From positions 1 through 34,557 of the forward strand of contig NZ_JPGL01000089.1 in NCBI RefSeq assembly GCF_000732615.1: 34,557 nucleotides of DNA, written 5' to 3'. The first letter of the stretch is position 1, and each line of letters opens with the position of its first letter. The notes beneath the pieces are model-generated. The model saw only the letters and a list, made by a program, of their open reading frames with translations, was not told the origin of the DNA and ran no database searches. Shown here piece after piece: positions 17,992 to 25,800 of the stretch. This DNA comes from Burkholderia paludis. Its GTDB lineage: Bacteria; Pseudomonadota; Gammaproteobacteria; Burkholderiales; Burkholderiaceae. Position numbers and translations under genes: made by a program.

Positions 17992-18337
17992 TTGTTTCCG
18001 GAAGTCCCGAGTGAGACCGGGGCATCTCCGAAATTTGGGTGTAAGATTTTGGCTCAGGGTCATCTGCATTAAGCCACATAACCGGATCAGCCGCGCCAAT
18101 CTTTTTCGATCCGACTAATGGCGTCGCAGGGATTTCCTTTTTCGAACCACCATACAGCCGCGAGAGCATAATTGCTTCACCGCTCAGCGTTACGATATCG
18201 CCTTGTGTCGCCGTCGATTGTGCCAAAATGGATGCATAAGTAGCAGCACCGGGCGAATCGCTGACCGCAGGTGTTGCCATTTGTTTGGCCGTGCGGCTAT
18301 TTTTCGTCGTCGTCAAAAGGTTCGAATTGATTTCCAT
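17972..18337 (-). CDS. Hypothetical protein, 121 aa
   Basis: I do not recognise this small protein. The first 65 residues are rich in Thr, Ser and Ala, with GDIVTLSGEAIMLSRLYG as the most distinctive stretch. The rest is polar, without signal peptide or membrane segment. Its last ten codons (ending ETKNPRQR) are written by the stem of the terminator at 17956-17991. The original 3' end may therefore have been replaced when the DNA was joined here. The ATG has only a weak GGGG ribosome site. It lies 62 bases downstream of the secreted-protein gene on the same strand, so the two could be co-transcribed. Confidence 0.5.
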   Translation of the reverse strand: MEINSNLLTTTKNSRTAKQMATPAVSDSPGAATYASILAQSTATQGDIVTLSGEAIMLSRLYGGSKKEIPATPLVGSKKIGAADPVMWLNADDPEPKSYTQISEMPRSHSGLPETKNPRQR

Positions 18338-18399
18338 GGAAAACCCCGCGTCGTGAAATCGAAACGCTACGCCGATTTCTCAAGCAGGGCGCGTACTCA

Positions 18400-18873
18400 T
18401 CAATACGAATAGTTGTAGGTCACAGATTCAGTGCCTGCGGGATTCAGAGTCGTGCTAGGCCGTCCGCTCGGATGATGCCTAATCGCAAAGGAAGAACCGT
18501 TACCGAATGGCAGATTATTGAAATCCTTAAGACTAACGCTAGTCCCCGGAACGATTTCATTGTGACAATAGTTCGATTGCGACGTGTACGGCGGCAAATA
18601 GCAAACAGAAACGATATCGTTCGCTGCACCGATATACGACGTGGTTTGAACATCGATGCTAGTCAGTTTTTTGTTTGCGGTCAGCAGCGAACCCGGAAAA
18701 TCCGAACCGCTCAGCCCGAAATATGTACCGGCCGCAAAACCGGCACCAGTCGAAAAAATGAGCGCTTGCGGTGGCGTCGTCGTTTTCTGAATTGAAGTGG
18801 TGCCAGCATAGGCGCCGACGACAGCCGACGACAGCAGAGCCGCCAAAACGCATTTCTTCGTGATTTGTTGCAT
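18400..18873 (-). CDS. Putative secreted protein, 157 aa
   Basis: The N-terminus MQQITKKCVLAALLSSAVVG followed by AYA|GTT is a classical Sec signal peptide: basic start, hydrophobic core and AYA cleavage site at about residue 23. The mature part of about 134 residues is rich in Ser, Thr, Gly and Asn. It has two cysteines (VCYLPP, NYCHNE) 14 residues apart that could form a disulphide in the periplasm or outside. The family is not recognised. GAGAAAA precedes the ATG by nine bases. GC is lower than in the genes to the right, which suggests island cargo. No membrane anchor beyond the signal is visible. Confidence 0.6.
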   Translation of the reverse strand: MQQITKKCVLAALLSSAVVGAYAGTTSIQKTTTPPQALIFSTGAGFAAGTYFGLSGSDFPGSLLTANKKLTSIDVQTTSYIGAANDIVSVCYLPPYTSQSNYCHNEIVPGTSVSLKDFNNLPFGNGSSFAIRHHPSGRPSTTLNPAGTESVTYNYSY

Positions 18874-19220
18874 AGTGATTTTCTCAATAATTGGACAGGG
18901 ATGATGTGCGACGAACCAAACATGTATTCGTCTGATGAATTATCGGTGCCGTTGAGAAAATCTGTAGGGTTTGGAGAATTTTTTTCATCATCATCGACGC
19001 GGGCAAGAACGCCAGTAAGCACGAAAATTGGATCGCCCTCGCAGCATGCTGGCGTCCGCACTGTCAGCAATCTAGACTCCCCGTGTCGGCTGTCTCTTCT
19101 TTCTTCTACAACCAAAACGGGGGCCTTGCAGGCAACGTGTTTCAACCCTGCTCTTGCGACGTCCTTGTAGAACGAATTCTTATCTAATACTTTGATTCCA
19201 CGAGATTCTTCGAGGATTTT
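18874..19220. other. Gene-free, AT-richer stretch upstream of the secreted-protein gene
   Basis: These roughly 350 bases hold the leader of the minus-strand secreted-protein gene, but no gene I can support. An ORF on the plus strand (18865-19170) lacks a ribosome site and coding bias. The right-hand part is the most AT-rich DNA here and runs into the second tRNA-like scar. Confidence 0.4.
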
Positions 19221-19257
19221 TAATCATCAGGTGGAGGGTTCGAGTCCTGAAGCCACA
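19221..19257 (+). other. Second, more degraded tRNA 3'-end-like scar
   Basis: The stretch ends GGGTTCGAGTCCTGAAGCCA followed by CA and resembles the T-arm and acceptor end of a tRNA. The T-stem pairs only partly and the terminal CCA is changed. From its T-loop on, it matches the scar at 17902 at most positions (TTC.A.TCCTG.AGCC.CA). A very strong terminator follows ten bases later. I read it as a remnant of an att site, not a working tRNA. Confidence 0.35.
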
Positions 19258-19267
19258 ATATTGAACG

Positions 19268-19297
19268 AAGGGCCGGGAGGTTTTCCTCCCGGCCCTT
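19268..19297. terminator. Strong terminator hairpin
   Basis: A perfect 13-base stem, AAGGGCCGGGAGG, pairs with CCTCCCGGCCCTT around a TTTT loop and is followed by TGTCGTTT. It is positioned as the terminator of the tRNA whose 3' end is mimicked just upstream. It marks the change to GC-rich DNA. Confidence 0.8.
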
Positions 19298-19429
19298 TGT
19301 CGTTTCAACTCCCCAAGGCGACACACGTGACGCCGGCCGCATGGCAAACCTGCTTCGGGATACGGCATACGGCATGCGGGATTTCCTTCACGGTCCGGCG
19401 CCGCGCATTCGCCCGATTGCCGTGCATCG

Positions 19430-20131
19430 CTAAGCGATGCCGTTGCGTTGCAGCCAGTCTCGAAGGCAGTACTTGCATACCGATATCCCGCTGTCGAGCA
19501 GGTTGAAGCTGCGGTCGCCCGATTCCATTCGATAGATGCCTGTAGAAAGATCGATATCCGGTCCCAGCGCACGAAGAAGGAAGGCTTCGTCGAACCAGAA
19601 ATTGTTTTCTGCTTTCGGGGAAGTCACGACTACATTGATTACCCGACCGTGCGGCACCGCGTCACGCTGATCGATCAAGGCTGCCATGGCGGGCGATGTG
19701 CGCGAACCGAACGTAATCCCGTGGATGTCGCACTTGACGAGCGGGCCGTCCACCGTCGCATTGTCGGCGACGATCGCCGTGTCGAACGCGCGTGACACAG
19801 GCGTCGGCGAGTGCGGTTGTTCGCCTGAACGTACGAGCAGTTCATCCAGGCAATCCGGGCAAACGTGCACGCACGCCCGGTCGAGCAACGCGAACTTCCG
19901 CAACTCGGTGACATGCTCGACGCCGTCGACATGGTTGGCGGTGACCGCATGCTCGTCCAGATCCGCGCGCGTCATCCATACGACGTGGCTGCGTTTGGGC
20001 CGATCCAGCGATACCCGCACCAATTCATCGGGCTCGAATTGTCCCCGCTCGCGAATCCGGTCGTCGATGCGTTTCGCCGCCACGGTGAATGGCCGGACGC
20101 CGTGCCTGGCGCACAACGTTGGAGACCTCAT
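19430..20131 (-). CDS. Putative immunity protein for the adjacent Rhs toxin tip, Cys-rich
   Basis: A 233-residue soluble protein I cannot assign to a family. It has four cysteine/histidine pairs: CARHG near the N-terminus, CVHVCPDC at about 90, KCDIHG at about 135 and CKYC at about 220. These suggest a zinc-stabilised fold of duplicated character. It starts 21 bases after the stop of the orphan Rhs end on the same strand, with GAGG nine bases before its ATG. That is the standard place of an Rhs immunity gene, so I infer that it neutralises the papain-like toxin tip next to it. A stand-alone zinc-ribbon protein is the alternative. Confidence 0.6.
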   Translation of the reverse strand: MRSPTLCARHGVRPFTVAAKRIDDRIRERGQFEPDELVRVSLDRPKRSHVVWMTRADLDEHAVTANHVDGVEHVTELRKFALLDRACVHVCPDCLDELLVRSGEQPHSPTPVSRAFDTAIVADNATVDGPLVKCDIHGITFGSRTSPAMAALIDQRDAVPHGRVINVVVTSPKAENNFWFDEAFLLRALGPDIDLSTGIYRMESGDRSFNLLDSGISVCKYCLRDWLQRNGIA

Positions 20132-20152
20132 CTGTCGTTACCTCGTCATCGA

Positions 20153-21100
20153 TTACTTCACACGTGGACCGACGCCATGCCGGTTGAGGTATGCCCACGC
20201 ACGCTTGCCCTTCGCCGGAACGTCGGCTCCCCCGGCGTTGAGCACGTCCAACACGTGCGTCATGCAGCTGTTGTTGGACACGTCATAGGCACCGTCTGGG
20301 TCGTCCCGAGTGGTGCGCACCTTGTCGCGCTGGTGTTTCTGTGCGGCACTGACGTCCGGTATGTCGAAGGTCGCGCTGTTGACCGGTTCGGCGGACTCGA
20401 CACCACTGACGCGTGCGATCCAGGTTTCGTCACCCGAAGTTTTCTGTTCGGTATGCATGCTGCCGGTACCGGCGATGGTCTTGACGGTGTAATGCCCGGA
20501 ACGGCCGCCAATATGGTTGTACCAGTAGATCACGCATTTGCCTTTCGCCAGCCCGAGCGGGTCGATGTAGGCGACGGGATTCGGCGCATATTGATACGTA
20601 TTCACCCCGCCCTGCAGTGCGATGGGGTCTTCGCTGATGAAGCGCCCGAGCTGCGGATCATAGTACCGGAGACGGTTGTAATGCAGCCCGGTTTCATCGT
20701 CGAACTGCTGTCCCTGAAATCGCAGCGGGTTGCGGGGTGTCACACCGGCCGCCTGCGACGCGCGCGCGATCACCTCCTGTGCGTGACCTCAGGCTCGATA
20801 GGAGGCTTCCCATACGACTTCGCCGGCTTCGTCCGTTAGCATTAACGGTGTGCCGATCTGGTCGCAGTGATAGTAAAACACGCTGGCGTCGCCTTCGCGG
20901 TGAGGATGACGCTGCAGCGAGTCGCTTTCCGGCTCGTATCGATCGGTATCGTCGTGCGTTGGCGTGGGCATCCCGATGGCCGAACTGGAGAGGAACTGGA
21001 CGAGTGGCACCGACGTCCCCGGTTCATACACGTAGTGCGTGCTGCGATTGCCGTCGGTCTCGTATGCGAGCTGGTCGCCTTCCCAGCCGAACCGTCGGCG
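20153..21100 (-). pseudogene. Orphan Rhs core end with papain-like toxin tip, interrupted by a stop codon
   Basis: Reading leftwards, the frame encodes the end of an Rhs core: RRFGWEGDQLAYE, FYYHCDQIGTP, EVVWEASYRA, then LHYNRLRYYDP and the DP.AL...DPLGLA auto-cleavage boundary. A TGA at 20789-20791 replaces the Trp found in the other copies (SYRAWGEA), with the frame unchanged on both sides. The 120-residue tip has GRSGHYTVKT and, later, VSNNSCMTHVLDVLNAGG. The His-then-Cys order suggests a permuted papain-like (LRAT/NlpC-type) hydrolase. No start of the gene is present: homology ends at about 21,100 against unrelated DNA. It is probably a displaced toxin tip that needs recombination onto a complete Rhs. 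Confidence 0.75.
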
Positions 21101-21114
21101 TCGGCCGGCCAGGC

Positions 21115-21420
21115 CTCCCGCCGCTGTTGTGCTCCTGTCTTGTCCTGGGCGGGCCAGCGCCGGGCTGGCTGCACGCGAGTCGGTGGCGGCTCGAGTACCG
21201 TCCGGCCTCGTCGGGCCTGCGCGTGCGCCTGCCTGGCGACGCGAGCCTGCTCGTCACGCTGATGCTGACGTTCGTCGCCGAAACCTGTATCCATTACGCG
21301 GTCGCCGTGCACGCGCCGTGGGCGGCGACGAGCGGTTTCGTGACGCTGTCGTTCGCGGTGTGGGGCGTACTGATCGGGATGGCGCTCGGGCGCGCGGTGA
21401 ACGTGGTCGTGCCTCGCGCC
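21115..21420 (+). pseudogene. C-terminal fragment of an inner-membrane protein (DUF6622-like)
   Basis: An open frame encodes a basic loop (ASRWRLEYRPASSGLRVRLP) and two hydrophobic helices (DASLLVTLMLTFVAETCIHY and SFAVWGVLIGMALGRAVNVV). This is the layout of the C-terminal half of a small four-helix Burkholderia membrane protein (DUF6622-like, from memory). The N-terminal half is absent: upstream of about 21,110 the DNA is the orphan Rhs on the other strand. No stop follows at the expected place, so the 3' end is probably altered too. Confidence 0.45.
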
Positions 21421-21486
21421 ATTTCATTCGAAAGTATGATCGACACCGGTTCGAACCGGATCGCGGACGATCGGGAGACAGGGGCC

Positions 21487-21700
21487 ATGCCGAGTCCCCA
21501 TGAATTCTCGATGCTGGTGTGCGTTGCACGTTGCACGTTGCACGTGCGCCGGACGGCGTCGATCCGTCGAATCCGGCGCCGTACAGGTCAAGAAGCGGCC
21601 GCTCGACGGTACGCAGATGCGCATGAACGCCGTGGCCGCGCGCCCTGCGCCGACACCGGTCGGCCAGATGCTGCTGGCGCGCTTCGACGAAGCGGCTTGA
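21487..21700 (+). pseudogene. Small broken gene containing a 7-bp triple repeat
   Basis: The frame starts MPSPHEFSMLVCVA and is then derailed by three tandem copies of CGTTGCA (21522-21542). With a single copy the frame would read on as RAPDGVDPSNPAP, a continuous and plausible protein. A second frame change is needed to reach the end, VGQMLLARFDEAA. The function of the parent gene is unknown to me. Confidence 0.4.
21522..21542 (+). repeat. Heptanucleotide tandem repeat (CGTTGCA x3)
   Basis: Three perfect copies of a 7-base unit lie in the small broken gene. Because seven is not a multiple of three, each gain or loss shifts the frame. One copy restores a continuous reading, three do not. Confidence 0.8.
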
Positions 21701-21706
21701 GGGATA

Positions 21707-21741
21707 GCGTCACGCCTTCATCGTGACGAAGGGCGTGACGC
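21707..21741. terminator. Hairpin at the 3' end of the binding-protein gene
   Basis: GCGTCACGCC (21707-21716) pairs with GGCGTGACGC (21732-21741). The inner TTC/GAA extends the stem past a one-base bulge. It lies 19 bases beyond the stop of the minus-strand transporter gene. No T-run follows on either strand, so it may block 3' decay more than terminate transcription. Confidence 0.4.
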
Positions 21742-21759
21742 GTTGCGGCGCCGGGCCGC

Positions 21760-22560
21760 TTACTGCGCGACCGGTACGGTCACGTCGCTGCCGAACCAGT
21801 GCATCGAGATCTTCTTCAGCGTGCCGTCCTTGCGCAGCGAATCGAGCGCGTCGTTGATCGCCTTCTCGAACTTCGGGTTGCCCTTGCGGAACGGGATCGC
21901 CATTTCCTGCTTGCCGCCGTTCAGCACCGCGCCCGCGCGCAGCGGCAGGTTCGACGTCTTGATCATGTACGGCAGCATCAGGCGGTCGTCGAGCGTCGCC
22001 TCGATCCGGCCCGCGGCGAGGTCGCGCAGCTTCTCCGGTGCGCCCGGATACGTCTGCACCTCGATGCCCGGCACGGTGCGCGCCATCTGGTCGTAGTTGG
22101 TGCCGAGCGTCACGCCGAGCTTCTTGCCCTTGAAATCGTCGAGCGACTTGAAGTTGCGCGTGTCGTCCTTGCGCTGGATCAGCTGTGCGGCCGAGTACGT
22201 GTACGGCTGGCTGAAGTCGAGCGCTTCCTTGCGCTGCGGCGTGACCGTGACCTGGTTGACGATCACGTCGAACTTGCCGGCCTGCAGACCCGCGATGATG
22301 CCGCTCCATTCGGTCGGGACGAACTGGGTCTTCACGCCGAGCTTGCCGGCGACTGCGTTCGCGACGTCGACATCGAAACCCTCGAGCTGGCCCGACGTGC
22401 CGCGCGAATTGAACGGCGGGTAGGTGCCTTCGAGGCCGACGCGCAGCACGCCGGCTTTCTTGACCGAGTCGAGCAGGTCGTCCGCATGCGCGGCGACGGC
22501 CGTGAAGCCGAGGGCCGACGCGAGCAGCAGGCCGGACAGCAGGAACTTCGAACGTTTCAT
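21760..22560 (-). CDS. Periplasmic cystine/polar amino-acid ABC transporter substrate-binding protein
   Basis: This 266-residue solute-binding protein of family 3 has a Sec signal peptide (MKRSKFLLSGLLLASALGFT, cleavage near AHA|DD). The fold is recognisable from GVLRVGLEGTYPPF at the first strand, GFDVDVANAVAGKLGV, the hinge DVIVNQVTVTPQRK..DFSQPY, KGKKLGVTLGTNY and the final HWFGSDVT. These closely track E. coli FliY/TcyJ, the L-cystine-binding protein, so cystine is the likely ligand. It would deliver the ligand to an inner-membrane permease, but no permease or ATPase gene is adjacent. The ATG at 22558-22560 has GGAG eight bases upstream; an upstream in-frame start adds 47 non-signal residues and is unlikely. 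Confidence 0.9.
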   Translation of the reverse strand: MKRSKFLLSGLLLASALGFTAVAAHADDLLDSVKKAGVLRVGLEGTYPPFNSRGTSGQLEGFDVDVANAVAGKLGVKTQFVPTEWSGIIAGLQAGKFDVIVNQVTVTPQRKEALDFSQPYTYSAAQLIQRKDDTRNFKSLDDFKGKKLGVTLGTNYDQMARTVPGIEVQTYPGAPEKLRDLAAGRIEATLDDRLMLPYMIKTSNLPLRAGAVLNGGKQEMAIPFRKGNPKFEKAINDALDSLRKDGTLKKISMHWFGSDVTVPVAQ

Positions 22561-22834
22561 TACAGATCTCCAGGGTTCAGCGTGGTGTGGGTTGAGCGCC
22601 GCGCGCCGTCGGGCGCGGCGGCCGCAATACCGACACGTAGACACTACTCGCAACCGCGCCGCGCCGGAAGTCGAATTGGCCCTGATTGCAATCGATTTCA
22701 TCGGAGTGGCCGGATCGCGCGCGTTGCAACGGGGGCCGGTTCATGGGCGAACGCGAATTTGTCTGTAAAATCGCGCCGGCGAAGTTGAATGCTCGCGCCA
22801 TCCGAGGGCGCGTCAAAAAGAACAAAGGCCGTTC
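22561..22834. other. Divergent intergenic region between the binding protein and vgrG
   Basis: These 274 bases must hold the promoters of both diverging genes. I see AAAGG six bases before the vgrG start and GGAG before the minus-strand gene. There is no -35/-10 pair with proper spacing and no clear operator. The part near vgrG is somewhat AT-richer. Confidence 0.4.
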
Positions 22835-25800
22835 ATGAACATGCAGAACACAATCGCCGCATTGCGCGGCGGATTGCTTCAGCAGGACCGGTTGCTGAAG
22901 CTCGATACGCCGTTGGGAGAGAACGTCCTGACCGTGCAGCGGGCGGTCGGCTGCTCGCGCATCGGGCGCGCGTACGAATTCACGCTCGACGTGCTGTCGA
23001 CCGATAGCGATGTGGAACTTAAAAAGCTGATTGCGCAGCCGATCACGCTTTGGATCCAGCAGGGCGATCTCGGTTACCGGCCGATCAGCGGGTATGTGCA
23101 TACCGCGCGCCGGCTCGGCGCCGACGGCGGGCTCGCGACCTATCAGCTCACGTTCGCCGATTTCACCCACTTCCTGAAGTTCCGTCGCGATCAGCGGCTC
23201 TGGAACGATACGACCGTCGACCAGATCATCAGCGACGTGCTGAACCAGCATCCGCAGGCGCAGGGGCGCTTCCGCTTCGCGTTGACGAAGCCGCTGCCGA
23301 ACCGCTCGTACACGCGACAGCACGACACCGACTGGCATTTCGTGCATCGGCTGATGGAGAGCGAAGGGCTTTACTGCACATGGCAGCAGGCCGACGACGG
23401 CAAGTCGCATACGCTCGTCATCACCGACAACCTGCAGGCGTTCGCGCCGCTGTCGCCGGAAACCGTGCGCTTTTACCGCGGCGGCGCGGCCAGCGAAGCG
23501 GACGCGTTCACGCAATGGTCGGGCACGCGCACGCTGCAGAGCGTGGCCCGCACGACACGCACGTTCGACTACAAGCATCCCTCGCAGCCGTCGAACCCGA
23601 AAGGCACGTCGCTGCCGACGATGGGCGGACAGGGCGAGCTGCCGGATCAGCTCGAAGTCTACGAATACACCGGCGCCTATACGTATCTCGACCAGCCGCG
23701 TGGCGACCATCTGACGAAGGTGCGGATGGAGGAGTGGGAGTCGCAGGCGAAGCGGTTTCGTGCCGCGGGCGGTGTGCGCGCGATCGACGCCGGGCGGCGC
23801 TTCACGCTGGCCGATCATCCGGAGCACGATCGCGATCCGGCCGATCAGCGCGAGTTCGTCGCGATCGAGGTGGCGTGGTGGATCGAGAACAACCTGCCTG
23901 TCGCGGGCGACCGTGCTGATTTCCCGTACAGCCTGCGCGAAGCGCTGACGCAGGCGCAGGACGGCTATGGCGCCGATCCCGCGTTTCGCGTGCCGCACGA
24001 CGACGGATCGACGGGCTTCTATCTGGTTGAAGTCGAGGCGCAACGCGTGAGCGTGCCTTACCGCAGCCCGTTCGAACACCGCAAGCCCGAGATGCATCTC
24101 GAAACGGCGATCGTCGTCGGGCCGCAGGGCGAAGAGGTTTATACCGATGCGCTGAACCGGATTCGCGTGCAGTTCGTGTGGGATCGCCTGAACCCGGGCA
24201 ACGAGAACGCGTCGTGCTGGGTGCGCGTGGTGCAGTCGGATACCGGCGGCGGCTACGGCGGCGTGCACGTGCCGCGCATCGGCGAGGAAGTGCTGATCGA
24301 CTACGTCGGCGGCGACTGCGACCGGCCATTGGCAGTCGGGCGCGTGTACAACGGCGCGAACCAGCCGCAGTGGCATACCGACGGGATCCTGTCCGGGTAT
24401 CGATCGAAGGAGTATTCGGGCAGCGGCTACAACCAGCTCGTGATGGACGACGCGACCGGGCAGAACCGCGTGCAGCTGATGAGCAGCAGCGCGAACAGCC
24501 TGCTGCATCTCGGCTACATCATCGATCACAACGCCAATTCACGCGGGGCGTATCTCGGCAGCGGCTTCGACCTGCGCTCGGATGCTTACGGCGCGGTGCG
24601 GGCCAGCCAGGGCCTGTACGTGACGACGCATCCGAAGGCGGCGAACAGCCAGCCGCTCGACGTGAAGGAGGCGCAGCAGCAACTGGTGACGGGCGAGAGC
24701 CTCGTCGAGGCGATGTCGGAGGTGAGCGAGCAGCACCAGGCGGAAAGCCTGAAGGATGCGCAGGACACGATGCGCGCGTTCACGGACGCGACGCAGGACA
24801 GTGCATCGGGCCGCGCGTCGGGCGGACGCACGGCAGGCGGCGGCACGGGCAGCGCGAACGCGTTCAAGGAGCCGGTGATGCTGTTCGGCAGCCCGTCGGG
24901 GATCGGAATGTCGACGCAGCAGTCGGTGCATGTGGTCGCGAACGATCACGTGAACGTGGCGAGCGGGCAGAGCGTGCACGTTGCGGCAGGCAAGTCGCTG
25001 CTGGCGAGCATCGGACAGAAGCTGAGCCTGTTCGCGCAGAACGCGGGGATGAAGCTGTTCGCGGGCAAGGGCAAGGTGGAGATCCAGGCGCAGTCGGACA
25101 ACATCGAGGTGACCGCGCAGAAGGCGGTGAAGGTGGTGTCGGCGACGGGGCAGATCGAGATCGCGGCCGATCAGGGGATCCTGCTGACGAGCGGCGGCGG
25201 CTATATCCGGATCCAGGGCGGAAACATCGAGATTCACACGCCGGGCGCCGTGGATGTGAAGGGTGCGTCGCACACGTTCGCCGGGCCGGCGAGCATGGGG
25301 TACCCGCTGCCGAGCCCGCGGCCGGATCAGCCGGGGCAACTGGAGTTGCTGCACCAGTACGGGAACGGCCAGCCGGTGAAGGGCGGTCTGTTCTCGGTGT
25401 TCGATGCGAACGGCGGACTGTTGAAGAAAGGCGCGCTCGACAACAACGGGCACATGATCGTGAGCGGCCTGCCGCCCGGGGCGGTGCAGGTGAAGTTCGG
25501 GGAGGACTCGCGCTCGCAGGACCAGACGTCGAGCCGGTTCGATGTGGCGCCGTGGCCGGCCAATCCGGCGCCGGCGGCCGACGCCGCGGAAACCGCACAG
25601 GCACAGCTCGGCTCGTTTCTGCCGGCGGCGGGCGGTGCGGCGGGGGCGCTGACGGGCCTGGCCGGTGCGGCGACGCAAGGCGGCGCGGCACTGGCGAAGG
25701 CCGCCGTTGGCCAAGGCATGGGCATGGCCCGGCAGGCGCTGGGCGGCATGCTGCCGGCCGGTGCGTCGAATGCGCTGGGCGCGGCGCAGGCGGTCGCGGG

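Noticed and set aside
17785..18099. Minus-strand ORF of 104 codons ending in a repeated MPPN
   Set aside because: It is read through the att-like repeats, the tRNA scar and the terminator; not a plausible gene.
18865..19170. 101-codon plus-strand ORF
   Set aside because: No ribosome site, and Ser/Thr/Arg-rich content looks random; it covers the leader of the secreted-protein gene.
21118..21726. The 3' part of the open plus-strand frame as one real gene
   Set aside because: The frame joins a membrane-protein fragment to Arg-rich read-through of a second broken gene, so it is not one protein.
22724..22771. Promoter for vgrG (TTGCAA and TAAAAT)
   Set aside because: The two elements are 36 bases apart, about twice the normal spacing.
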